A stretch of 64,000 bases of DNA, taken from NCBI RefSeq assembly GCF_900142465.1, contig NZ_FRAX01000013.1:48948-112947 (forward strand). The letters are read 5' to 3'. The notes under the pieces are model-generated. The model had not been told where the DNA came from. It saw only the letters and a list, made by a program, of their open reading frames with translations, and searched no databases. The first letter of the stretch is position 1, and the number at the start of each line of letters is the position of its first letter. Below, piece by piece: positions 25,255-33,604 of the stretch. The position numbers and the translations under genes were made by a program. This DNA is from Fibrobacter sp. UWH6 (GTDB taxonomy: Bacteria > Fibrobacterota > Fibrobacteria > Fibrobacterales > Fibrobacteraceae).

Positions 25255-28200
25255 CTAAGCTTGCTGGCTAGGCGTAACCACCCCGTGTATATTCTCAATG
25301 TATTTGCGCAATGCAACTATCTTATCATTGAAAACTTCCAGCTGTTCGTCAAAAGGAGATTCATTAACCACGGTATCTGTGGTGATGTCCCCATTCTCGC
25401 ACACGTAGGTAATTATGTCGAGGACAAATTCTTCTTGGTCTGCATTCAGCACGCTACCAGAAAGGAACTTGTTGAATCGTTCTAGGGCCAATTTGCGGTC
25501 CACCTTAATCAGGGAACGGATTAGGATGGCAACATTCTCACCGCATGGCATACCATCGATGAACGCATCGTAGTCCTCCTTGGAGCCCAATTCCTTCCAC
25601 ATTACGCGTTCAAGTTCAACGATATCATCATTGGAGAGCTGTTCCAGATTGTAAATCTTCTGGAGTACCGGATTGAAATCCTTGGTAGCCAAGTAATCCA
25701 TGACCTTCTGCTTATAGGTGACACGGGTTTGGATGCCGGAGCTCATGCCCTCATTGGAGATAATATCTGCTATATCTACTGTGAATGTCTTGCCTCCGTC
25801 ACCGACAAGGAACTTAACAAGGTCACGAAGGTCTGCCCGAACCTTTTCCAACCACCGCAACGACATATTCTCCCACGCGGTAGGATTCAGTACATCCTTG
25901 ATGGTATCCATCTTGGCAACCACCTGCGGAATAGTAGCCTTATTCAACAGGCGTTCTGCAATACCCTGGACGTTGATGATGGGCTTACTGGCATTAAATT
26001 CGCTGTTGACATAGCCCAGTTCAATGGCTAGAATCAGCACATCAAATTTCTTGGCATTTTCATCCTGGGTGTTGCGAGGCAGCAATGGAGCGATATCAAG
26101 TTTGAGTGTTTCAACATTGCCTGCGGTAAGACATACCCAAGCATCATCACTTTTGAAATGGCTTACGGCTTCCCAGCGATTACGAACTGAAATGTGACTA
26201 TCGGAGAGCGAAGCCACTTGTCCCTTCATTATAGCCTTAAGTTCGTCATGTAGATTCCGACAGAATTCATCTTCCTGGTAGGTTTGGTGTTGCAGATGGA
26301 AGGCAATCTCCGCACGTAACCCGAACAAGTGTTCCGTCAATGATGCGTTCTGTTTCACAGCTTTCCCATCCGGATTCTTCTCGAAGAATTCGAAGTTGCG
26401 GCACCAATCAAAAATGTAGAAACATTCCTTGTCCTTACCGGCGCCGAAGATATTGCTGGAAAGTCGCGTACCACGTCCAATCATCTGCATGAATTTTATT
26501 TTGGACTTGACCATCTTGAAGAAGACCAGATTCAACACATCTGGAATGTCGATGCCGGTATCCAACATGTCAACAGAGACGGCAATCTGCGGGTCATTAT
26601 CGCGGACCTCCATCTTCTCAATCAAATCCTGACTATAGGTCACGTAATTATCAATTAAGACACAGAACTCGGGGCCATATTCCGGATACAGGTGATGGAA
26701 CCGCTGAACGATTAGCTCGGCGTGCTTGTGGTTATAGGCAAATATAATGGACTTGCCTATACGTTCGCCGCTTTGCACCTTCAAGCCATTCTCCATGAGG
26801 TCTTGAAGAACCTTGTCTATCGTTCCTTCATTATAGATGTACTTGAAAATTTCATTGCTCTGGATATCTCGGCCACGTACGTTTACATTCGGGTCTAATT
26901 CCTGGAGAGTTTCCTCGTATGCCCACACACGTTCAAGCTGGTCCTTCTCCTGCTCGGAGAGAGAACTGTACTTGATTCCTTCGCTCAATATCAGCGAGCC
27001 TCGCTTAAACCCGCGGTAATCCACCAGGAACTTGTCGGCAACAGCATCAGCCAATTCATAGGCATAATTCGGCTGACCTTCTTCCATCCCAAACAGGTCA
27101 TAGGTACTCTTGTCCACTTCATCACGGGGCGTTGCGGTAAGACCTAACAGGAGAGCATCGAAGTAGTTGAATATGGCGCCGTATTTACCGAAGATGCTAC
27201 GATGAGCTTCATCGATTATAATCAAATCAAATCGACCTACGGAGAACGGCTTATCCTCGGAGTCGATGTAGTTTATCATTGTCTGGTACGTGCTGAACAC
27301 AATACGGGCATTCGGGTCTATTCCGGCCTTATTACTCTGGTCACTCAGTACTGTTATCGATGTGTTCGGCAGCAGCTTCGCGAAGTTCTTCTTGGCCTGG
27401 GATACAAGGGAAGTTCTATCAGCTAGGAATAGCACGTTCTTAACCCAGTCATTACGCATCAGCACATCCACCATAGAAATGGAGACGCGGGTCTTGCCGG
27501 TGCCGGTAGCCATTACTAGGAGGCCTCGGCGATGTTTCTCGTTGTACCATTCGCAGACTTTCTTGATAGCCATCTTTTGGTAGTGGCGGTCTGTGATGTT
27601 AGGCTTCACGGAGAAATCGGAGATATCCTTACGGCCTCGTTTCTGTATTAGCCGAACCAGGTCTTCTTCCGTATGGAAGCTGTACAAGCGGCGAGGAGGA
27701 TATCCAAGGCCATCAATAATGTTGGTCTCGAAACCATTGGTGTAGTATATGACGGGACGAACGCCGTATTGCTTCTCCAGGCAATCTGCGTATAATTCAG
27801 CCTGGTGTTTCCCCTTGATGGGAGATACAGAGGCCTTCTTGGCCTCCACTACGGCCAGCGGCAACCCATTGGCGCCGAACAGAACGTAGTCGGCATACCC
27901 AATCTTATGTTCATTGGGCATGCCATCCACTTCCACTTCAATACAGGCCTTAGAAGGTTTTACCGTTCCCTCGGTATCCAGGATATCCCAGCCAGCTTCA
28001 CGGAGCATCAATTCAATGTATATGCGCCTTGTTTCCGCTTCCGATAAGGTACTGGGCATCTCCTTGACTGGAGTATCATCATCCAACGCAGCCTTATCCG
28101 CTTTATTGGCAAGAGCACTAGCGCTGTCGATCGACAGCGCTGTGGCTGCCAAGGTGGGCATAAACTTGCTATCCGGAATGATAGTCCTGTCAAAAGGCGC

Positions 28201-28587
28201 CACGGTTTCAACCACTTTCAGCTTAATCAGTACCGAGGCAACCACATTATACAGGTTTAGGAGGCAGAAAAAGGATTCCTTCTTGCCTACATGGTCATCA
28301 TGGGCGCCGGCATTGCCTATCCTGCGGATATAATGGGCAGCCCTCATGACTTTCCCATCATTGACAAAGTTACTGAACGGCTCACCATCAATGAGGTCAA
28401 TAAGAGCTGTTTTAGGCGGGAGCTCAACCTTCTTCATCGCATAGATGGACTTGACCACATATTCAAGGGCCCTGCGTGCATTGATGGCACAGATATCAGG
28501 ATGCTGGACCTGATTGCCCTCGGCGCCGGAACAGAGACCATACAGATGGTCTAAACCACAATCCTTCAAGTAGTCAAAGTTCATCAT
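25255..28587 (-). CDS. hsdR: Type I restriction enzyme, R subunit
   Basis: An 1110-residue motor-nuclease. The N-terminal DUF4145-like domain (residues about 1-125) resembles NARRALEYVVKSIYA-type HEPN-like folds found on EcoAI/EcoEI-class HsdR. The PD-(D/E)xK nuclease follows with YADYVLF and VVEAKK (Glu248, Lys250). The helicase has Walker A MATGTGKT (359-366) and the DEAH box (459-462). RecA2 carries SVDMLDTGIDIPD and MIGRGTRLS. The C-terminal third matches the EcoEI_R_C type. It translocates DNA and cuts unmethylated sites when bound to HsdM and HsdS. It starts four bases after the hsdS stop. All catalytic motifs look intact. Confidence 0.93.
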   Translation of the reverse strand: MMNFDYLKDCGLDHLYGLCSGAEGNQVQHPDICAINARRALEYVVKSIYAMKKVELPPKTALIDLIDGEPFSNFVNDGKVMRAAHYIRRIGNAGAHDDHVGKKESFFCLLNLYNVVASVLIKLKVVETVAPFDRTIIPDSKFMPTLAATALSIDSASALANKADKAALDDDTPVKEMPSTLSEAETRRIYIELMLREAGWDILDTEGTVKPSKACIEVEVDGMPNEHKIGYADYVLFGANGLPLAVVEAKKASVSPIKGKHQAELYADCLEKQYGVRPVIYYTNGFETNIIDGLGYPPRRLYSFHTEEDLVRLIQKRGRKDISDFSVKPNITDRHYQKMAIKKVCEWYNEKHRRGLLVMATGTGKTRVSISMVDVLMRNDWVKNVLFLADRTSLVSQAKKNFAKLLPNTSITVLSDQSNKAGIDPNARIVFSTYQTMINYIDSEDKPFSVGRFDLIIIDEAHRSIFGKYGAIFNYFDALLLGLTATPRDEVDKSTYDLFGMEEGQPNYAYELADAVADKFLVDYRGFKRGSLILSEGIKYSSLSEQEKDQLERVWAYEETLQELDPNVNVRGRDIQSNEIFKYIYNEGTIDKVLQDLMENGLKVQSGERIGKSIIFAYNHKHAELIVQRFHHLYPEYGPEFCVLIDNYVTYSQDLIEKMEVRDNDPQIAVSVDMLDTGIDIPDVLNLVFFKMVKSKIKFMQMIGRGTRLSSNIFGAGKDKECFYIFDWCRNFEFFEKNPDGKAVKQNASLTEHLFGLRAEIAFHLQHQTYQEDEFCRNLHDELKAIMKGQVASLSDSHISVRNRWEAVSHFKSDDAWVCLTAGNVETLKLDIAPLLPRNTQDENAKKFDVLILAIELGYVNSEFNASKPIINVQGIAERLLNKATIPQVVAKMDTIKDVLNPTAWENMSLRWLEKVRADLRDLVKFLVGDGGKTFTVDIADIISNEGMSSGIQTRVTYKQKVMDYLATKDFNPVLQKIYNLEQLSNDDIVELERVMWKELGSKEDYDAFIDGMPCGENVAILIRSLIKVDRKLALERFNKFLSGSVLNADQEEFVLDIITYVCENGDITTDTVVNESPFDEQLEVFNDKIVALRKYIENIHGVVTPSQQA
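28120..28141. repeat. 22-bp perfect palindrome inside hsdR
   Basis: Arms AGCGCTGTCGA/TCGACAGCGCT with no loop, in the linker after the N-terminal domain. It shares the ten-base core GTCGATCGAC with the palindrome at 23935-23968. Confidence 0.6.
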
Positions 28588-28591
28588 AACA

Positions 28592-29749
28592 TTACCCGAA
28601 ATACTTGTCCATGGTATAGTCTAGGAGCTTCTGCGTCTCGGCTATAGACTGAGTTATAGCGGCCTTCTGCTTCTCGATGGAAGCTATCTTGTCGGCGAAG
28701 GATTGCTGGAGGGCGAGCGGAGGGACGGGAATACAGAGCTTACGAATATCCCCTAAAGCAATAAATTTCTGCGTTCCCCCCTTGTTCTTCGTTTTCATGT
28801 AAGTATCAAAAGCAGCACTAGACATAATTGCGCGAACAAATAGGTTAACGACCTCAGTATCAACCTTAAACTTTATTAGTGCAACGTTCTTAATCGCAAA
28901 TTCACGAGTCTTGCGAACAATAACAGGTTTACCAATGGTTCCTATCATAGGCATGATAATATCACCATCATCTACATAAGAACGCTTCGAAATGTTATCG
29001 AAATCTTCCTGGCAAATGTAATTCACATTATCGAATGAAATATCACCATCGACGACATTTTTGGAGGTTACAAGGGGATAACCCTGTTCTACATAATCCG
29101 GAGAATCGTGTGTTCCATCTCGGACATCACACACTTTGCCAAGTTCCTTGACATCCCAGCCTTTGGGGTTTTCGATAGGGTCGCCGAACATATCGTAGAA
29201 GATGGATTGGGCCAGCTTATCGTATTCCTGGAGCTGAGCCTTCAGCTTCTCGATGACGCCGGTCAGCAAGTCCAATTCGGCAACGATGCGTTCCTGCTCA
29301 TCCTTCGGCGGTACCGGAACTTCAATATGTTCAACGGTTCGCTTGGATATTTCCTTGAATGTCGCACCAACACCTAGCGAGTTAAGATAGGCTGTTTTCC
29401 CCTTCAACCACCAGTATAGATACTCGTTATACAAGTCTTCGGAGCATATAATGTTCTTGAAGCCTTGGTTACAATACATAGGTGTACGAGTAATACAAAC
29501 CTTACCTATCGGAGCTCGAGAGGAGAGCAATACAGTTCCCACGGGAAGTAGAGTCAAGTTCGTGCACTTTACCGCCATATCGGTAATAGTACGTTCCGTC
29601 TCGTTAATATACTTGTCACCCTTTAACTCAGCCGGCGTAACCCAATAGTTTTTCCCGTCCCAAAATTCAGCGACATTGGTTTTCGGGGTACTCCCACCAA
29701 CAATGGTTCCGACTTCAGCTAGTGTCTTACAAGTCCACTTCTGCTTCAT
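28592..29749 (-). CDS. hsdS: Type I RM specificity subunit
   Basis: A 385-residue DNA-recognition subunit with two target recognition domains. TRD1 is about residues 1-150 (KTLAEVGTIVGGSTPKTN.. to EHIEVPVPPKDEQERIV), followed by the first conserved helix (AELDLLTGVIEKLKAQLQEYDKL). TRD2 is about 200-345 (GWDVKELGKVCDVRDGTHDSPD.. to IPVPPLALQQSFA), with the second helix (KIASIEKQKAAITQSIAETQKLLDY). The helix lengths set the spacing of the split recognition site. It starts eleven bases after hsdM. No duplicate or silent hsdS fragments or inverted repeats are seen, so there is no sign of phase variation. Confidence 0.92.
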   Translation of the reverse strand: MKQKWTCKTLAEVGTIVGGSTPKTNVAEFWDGKNYWVTPAELKGDKYINETERTITDMAVKCTNLTLLPVGTVLLSSRAPIGKVCITRTPMYCNQGFKNIICSEDLYNEYLYWWLKGKTAYLNSLGVGATFKEISKRTVEHIEVPVPPKDEQERIVAELDLLTGVIEKLKAQLQEYDKLAQSIFYDMFGDPIENPKGWDVKELGKVCDVRDGTHDSPDYVEQGYPLVTSKNVVDGDISFDNVNYICQEDFDNISKRSYVDDGDIIMPMIGTIGKPVIVRKTREFAIKNVALIKFKVDTEVVNLFVRAIMSSAAFDTYMKTKNKGGTQKFIALGDIRKLCIPVPPLALQQSFADKIASIEKQKAAITQSIAETQKLLDYTMDKYFG

Positions 29750-29760
29750 ACAGCACCGCC

Positions 29761-31254
29761 CTACAGGAACTTCTCGCGAAACTCGTCCATGGCGGCGTTA
29801 ATTTCGCCCTGGAGAGCCTGGATACGAGCAAACACAACCTTGGGGTTCTCGTACTCCACCTTGACTTTTTCCACTTCCTTGTACTTGTTGATGGACAGGT
29901 CGTAGTCATTGGCTACAATCTCATCCACCGGCACAAAGAAGGACTGGTCCTTGCGAGTGCGGTCCGTTTCGGCATCCAGGTTCTTCCATCGGGCAATGAT
30001 ATCCGGGATGTCGTTCTCAACGCATTCTGTGCGCTTCTGGTCCAGAGTGTAGCCATCGGCCTTCATGTCATAGAACCACACCTTATCGGTGCCGCCAGCA
30101 TTAGTCTTGGTGAAGATGAGAATTGCCGTGGAAACGCCGCTGTAGGGCTGGAATACGCCGCTGGGCATGCTAATGACAGCCTGAAGGCGCTGATTCTCGA
30201 TTATTTCTTTACGGATAGCCTTATGGCCGGTACTATTGCCGAACAGCACACCATCCGGCACAATGGAAGCGCAACGGCCGCCCATACGCAACATACGCAC
30301 GAACAGGGCCAGGAACAGTAATTCAGTTTTCTTGGTCTTGGTGATGGCGAGCAGGTTCTTGTTGATGGCCTGGTAGTCGAGCGACCCTGCAAACGGAGGG
30401 TTGGCAAGGCACAGGGAATACCGGTTCTCGTCGGTATTGTCGGTGCTAAGACTGTCGCGATACGCAATGTCCGGATTGTCGGCACCGTGCAGCATCAGGT
30501 TCATGGCGCCTATGCGGAGCATGGTCTGGTCCGTGTCAAAGCCATGGAACATTTCGTTGCGGTAATGGTCGGACTTATCCTTTTTCAGAAAATCCTTCTT
30601 ATGGTGTTCCTGCACGAACTTCGCTGCTTCAACGATAAAGCCCGCAGAACCCATGGCCGGGTCGCATACCGTATCGTCCAGGTTCGGCTCCATCATGTCA
30701 ACCATCATGCGGATAATGTGGCGCGGAGTACGGAACTGACCATTGTTGCCACTAGCGGCCATCTTGCCCAAGACATACTCGTACACGTCACCCATGGTGT
30801 CACGGTTGTTCATGTCGAGACCATCAATACCCTGAACAATCTTATCGAGGGTACGGGCATTCGGGATAAGGAAAGTGGCGCTGTCCATGAAGCGGCTGTA
30901 AGCGCTCTCCTTGCCTTCATTCAAGGTCTTTATGTAGACAAACACATCCTTGCTGATGGTGGCGAACATGGCCTCAGCTTCCTTGTTCTTGAATTCACTC
31001 CAACGGAGGTTCTTGTAGGGAACATCCTTGTCCGTATCGGGATTATGCCAATTACCAGCCTTGAAGACAGGGGCCTTCACCTTGGCGCCCATGGCGTTAG
31101 CGGCAGCCTCCTTCTTCATCTGTGCATCATCCAGCATCTTCATGAAGAAGAGATAGGTCATTTGCTCGAGGATGGTAATGCTGTTGGTTATTCCACCAGT
31201 CCAGAAGGTATCCCAGATTGCGTCAATACGGTTCTTGATTTCGCCCGTTATCAT
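29761..31254 (-). CDS. hsdM: Type I RM methyltransferase subunit
   Basis: A 497-residue N6-adenine methyltransferase. The N-terminal helical domain is typical (WDTFWTGGITNSITILEQMTYLFFMKML). The SAM motif I is DPAMGSAGF (198-206), and catalytic motif IV is NPPF (285-288). The length agrees with HsdM. It forms M2S with HsdS to methylate host DNA. The start at 31254 has its AGGA site buried in the 3' arm of a hairpin immediately upstream, which implies control of translation or transcription. Confidence 0.94.
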   Translation of the reverse strand: MITGEIKNRIDAIWDTFWTGGITNSITILEQMTYLFFMKMLDDAQMKKEAAANAMGAKVKAPVFKAGNWHNPDTDKDVPYKNLRWSEFKNKEAEAMFATISKDVFVYIKTLNEGKESAYSRFMDSATFLIPNARTLDKIVQGIDGLDMNNRDTMGDVYEYVLGKMAASGNNGQFRTPRHIIRMMVDMMEPNLDDTVCDPAMGSAGFIVEAAKFVQEHHKKDFLKKDKSDHYRNEMFHGFDTDQTMLRIGAMNLMLHGADNPDIAYRDSLSTDNTDENRYSLCLANPPFAGSLDYQAINKNLLAITKTKKTELLFLALFVRMLRMGGRCASIVPDGVLFGNSTGHKAIRKEIIENQRLQAVISMPSGVFQPYSGVSTAILIFTKTNAGGTDKVWFYDMKADGYTLDQKRTECVENDIPDIIARWKNLDAETDRTRKDQSFFVPVDEIVANDYDLSINKYKEVEKVKVEYENPKVVFARIQALQGEINAAMDEFREKFL

Positions 31255-31256
31255 AT

Positions 31257-31285
31257 AAAAAATCCTGATGTAATTAACATCAGGA
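31257..31285 (-). promoter_or_regulatory. Hairpin with U-run directly before the hsdM start
   Basis: On the minus strand, TCCTGATGT / ACATCAGGA (perfect nine-base arms, five-base loop) is followed by TTTTTT and then the hsdM ATG within a few bases. It looks like an intrinsic terminator, and its 3' arm holds the ribosome site AGGA. This fits an attenuator that limits restriction enzyme expression. Confidence 0.65.
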
Positions 31286-31332
31286 AATATACAATAACAT
31301 CATGTCATTTTTTGTTACACTTTTTCAACTAG

Positions 31333-31644
31333 CTAATCATATAGTTCAATGTCAGCCGGATTTAGCCCCAATGCCTTCAGCAACCGGCGCTGATAGGTCA
31401 GCTGTGCAATATATTCGTTGGTCTTATCAAGCAACGCCTGATATTCATTCGCATCATCCCCGCCCTCGGATATCTTGTCAATTAGTGCGTACCGAGCCTT
31501 TTCCAGGGTAAATCCATGGTAGGGGTCGAAGCCTAAGGTGTATGCTACGGAATCAAGATGTTTGAGAATTACGGGCTTCAAACCGGCCACAACATTAGCG
31601 GGTTGAATGTCAGCGAAATCAACAGAGAATAAATCGGAATTCAT
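31333..31644 (-). CDS. Small unknown protein upstream of hsdM
   Basis: A 103-residue soluble helical protein (LKPVILKHLDSVAYTLGFDPY..NEYIAQLTYQRRLLKALGLNPADIELYD). The central part has a heptad-like pattern. It is the first gene of the RM operon, 78 bases before hsdM, with the hairpin in between. It may regulate restriction or be a cargo gene on its own. No family recognised. The ribosome site is weak. Confidence 0.6.
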   Translation of the reverse strand: MNSDLFSVDFADIQPANVVAGLKPVILKHLDSVAYTLGFDPYHGFTLEKARYALIDKISEGGDDANEYQALLDKTNEYIAQLTYQRRLLKALGLNPADIELYD

Positions 31645-31913
31645 AGAAGTCTACAAGGTTATATGCTAATAGTTTATAAGTAATTAGACCCGTATAGTAG
31701 CTAACGAGCTACCATAATATGATTCGAAGGTGCCACTCCGGCAACACCATCTACATTAGCGATTTCAATCTAATTTCAGCATTTCTCATGCGTTTTCAAT
31801 CCATACGGCAATTATAATCCCCGCATTTTTCACCCGCAAAAAGAATGCGGGAACAGCATGACAAGAACCATCGAAAAAGCTAATTTTATGGTAACTTAAG
31901 CTGGTTATTATGA
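31645..31913. promoter_or_regulatory. Divergent control region between the RM operon and the polymerase gene
   Basis: A 269-base gap without a gene. It has a small dyad GTAGCT-aacg-AGCTAC at 31697-31712 and a larger one CCCGCATT/AATGCGGG at 31820-31851 whose inner T and A runs extend the stem. AT-rich. It must hold the promoters of both the RM operon and the polymerase gene, and could also contain an origin used by the polymerase. Confidence 0.5.
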
Positions 31914-33494
31914 ATGGAGACCACTTATAATTATGAAGAAGTAACTTCCAATAACTCCCAAGAACTAGACCTGCTTGCCATTCCCAATACAGACCTTTGG
32001 CTAAGCAATATACAACATGCATTCCAAGGCATTTGTTCAGCCCCTATACCGGTATTTAGCGGCAGCCTTAAGGGGGATAGCGCCTTAAATGTTGGAGCGG
32101 CGCCATTGAAGTGGGATGATGGCGCCCTACATGAAGTATATGTTCCAATGGGACTTGCAACGGAAATTCGCAATACAGTTAGATTTGCTGACGGTCGCCT
32201 TCCTCATGAAGAAGAGGTAGAAGCATGCATGGTAATAGTCCACATGATATTGGCAAGAGACGGAAGCAATCTTGATGGCGAAAGCAAGGATTTTAGTAAG
32301 ACTATTCCCGCTAAAATTTTCAACAGATTGCTGGGTAAGCTATCACGCCGCACTACGGGCGCGCAATTAGCAACCGCGAAGCAACTTATAGACTCACTAG
32401 AAATCGCCGGCATCATCAAAGTCGACAGAAGTTATTGCCCTGGGGAATACAGCTATAGCTACTCTATAAACGAAGACTTGCTAAAGCGAGCTAGAGTTCA
32501 TGTACCCTTGAAAGAAGCTGATGGTTACCGGATGTGGAGCCGACAGCAAATGTTCAATGAACTTTCTTCAGCATTACTCTGGTCTTATCCTCATTACACC
32601 CTTCCTGATTTAGCCCAAGTAAAAGCCATAGCCGTACAACTTGATGCCAATAAGGTTATGCGTAAGGGCAAGCGCTGTATCTACGCCCTTACCAATAAAT
32701 CAAAGCGCGCAATGGAGTACTGGGTGGCCCGCCGTGCCAACGATCGACATAGTGTGCGAATTCTTGATGAAGATATAGAGCAATACCAGCGGTTGTTAAA
32801 ATCCGGTTTGCCGGTGCCGCACGATAGCGCTTTATGCCCGCGCGTAACGGATGGCTTCAACCGAATGGCCTCATGGATAAGGGAACTGATACTGATTGAC
32901 GGAGAAGTTACGTGCGAGCTTGATTTCAATGGACTACACCCACATATGCTGTACGGGTTGTTCAAGGAAGAATTGCCTATGAACGAGCGAGAATACTTTG
33001 AGAATGTGCTTAACGCCACCGGTGATATCCATGGCGGCGTTGCCGCAGAGCTCATCAGGCTTGGCATAGCTAAGGACCTGCGCAAGAAGGGTAAGATAAC
33101 TAGCATGGACGTTGCCGATGTTCGTGGTTATGTAAAGAAGGAACACCTTGCCTATTTTAATCGTCGTAGCGTCTCAATGAATAACAAGGAAATCCATCAG
33201 GTATACAGACAAATGCCTGTATTTATGGCGCTGGTTAAGAAAACCAAGCTAGGCCGCGATGGGCATAAAGGCACATCTAAGCTTTTGTTCGCCTTAGAAG
33301 TAGGTTTAATGACCGAAATCATCCGGAAGTTCTACGCAGCCGGCATTCACTTTATTTACGTGTACGATGCTCTTGTTGTACCCCAAAGTAAGGTTGGTGA
33401 AGCGGCCAGCATCATGAATGCGGTTGCCGGTGATTTGGGGTTGCTCACCCGCGTGAAGCAGTCTCAATCATTACCGTCAGCCTTCGCAGCCTAA
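31914..33494 (+). CDS. Family A-like (TV-Pol-type) nucleic acid polymerase of a mobile element
   Basis: A 526-residue protein whose C-terminal half shows the three core motifs of family A polymerases in order. Motif A is CELDFNGLHPHMLYGL (Asp337), which lines up with DYSQIELRVLAH. Motif B is RGYVKKEHLAYF (Arg404, Lys408, Tyr414), matching R-x3-K..Y of PolA and T7-type RNA polymerases. Motif C is YVYDALVVP (Asp485), matching VHDELVLE. The N-terminal part includes a winged-helix-like piece (AKQLIDSLEIAGIIKV). It lacks exonuclease domains and is short, as in the TV-Pol group known from mobile elements and viruses, proposed to prime and replicate element DNA. The ribosome site is weak. Function here is inference. 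Confidence 0.65.
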   Translation: METTYNYEEVTSNNSQELDLLAIPNTDLWLSNIQHAFQGICSAPIPVFSGSLKGDSALNVGAAPLKWDDGALHEVYVPMGLATEIRNTVRFADGRLPHEEEVEACMVIVHMILARDGSNLDGESKDFSKTIPAKIFNRLLGKLSRRTTGAQLATAKQLIDSLEIAGIIKVDRSYCPGEYSYSYSINEDLLKRARVHVPLKEADGYRMWSRQQMFNELSSALLWSYPHYTLPDLAQVKAIAVQLDANKVMRKGKRCIYALTNKSKRAMEYWVARRANDRHSVRILDEDIEQYQRLLKSGLPVPHDSALCPRVTDGFNRMASWIRELILIDGEVTCELDFNGLHPHMLYGLFKEELPMNEREYFENVLNATGDIHGGVAAELIRLGIAKDLRKKGKITSMDVADVRGYVKKEHLAYFNRRSVSMNNKEIHQVYRQMPVFMALVKKTKLGRDGHKGTSKLLFALEVGLMTEIIRKFYAAGIHFIYVYDALVVPQSKVGEAASIMNAVAGDLGLLTRVKQSQSLPSAFAA

Positions 33495-33531
33495 ATCAGC
33501 ATCCTGATGGATGATAACGAAGCCTCTCCAA

Positions 33532-33557
33532 TAAGGAGAGGCATTCATTTTCACAAA
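33532..33557 (+). terminator. Terminator after the polymerase gene
   Basis: Stem GCCTCTCC / GGAGAGGC with loop AATAA, followed by ATTCATTTT. It lies in the 110-base gap between the convergent polymerase and integrase genes. Confidence 0.7.
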
Positions 33558-33604
33558 ATAGCCATACAGAAGGAGGCGCCAACCATTCAATCAATTTTTG
33601 TACA

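Noticed and set aside
28592..29749. Phase-variable hsdS switched by the serine recombinase
   Set aside because: No second or partial hsdS and no inverted repeats around the TRDs were found.
31910..31930. Leader peptide (MNGDHL) overlapping the polymerase start
   Set aside because: Six codons only, no ribosome site, and no regulatory structure tied to it. Likely chance ATGAATG overlap.
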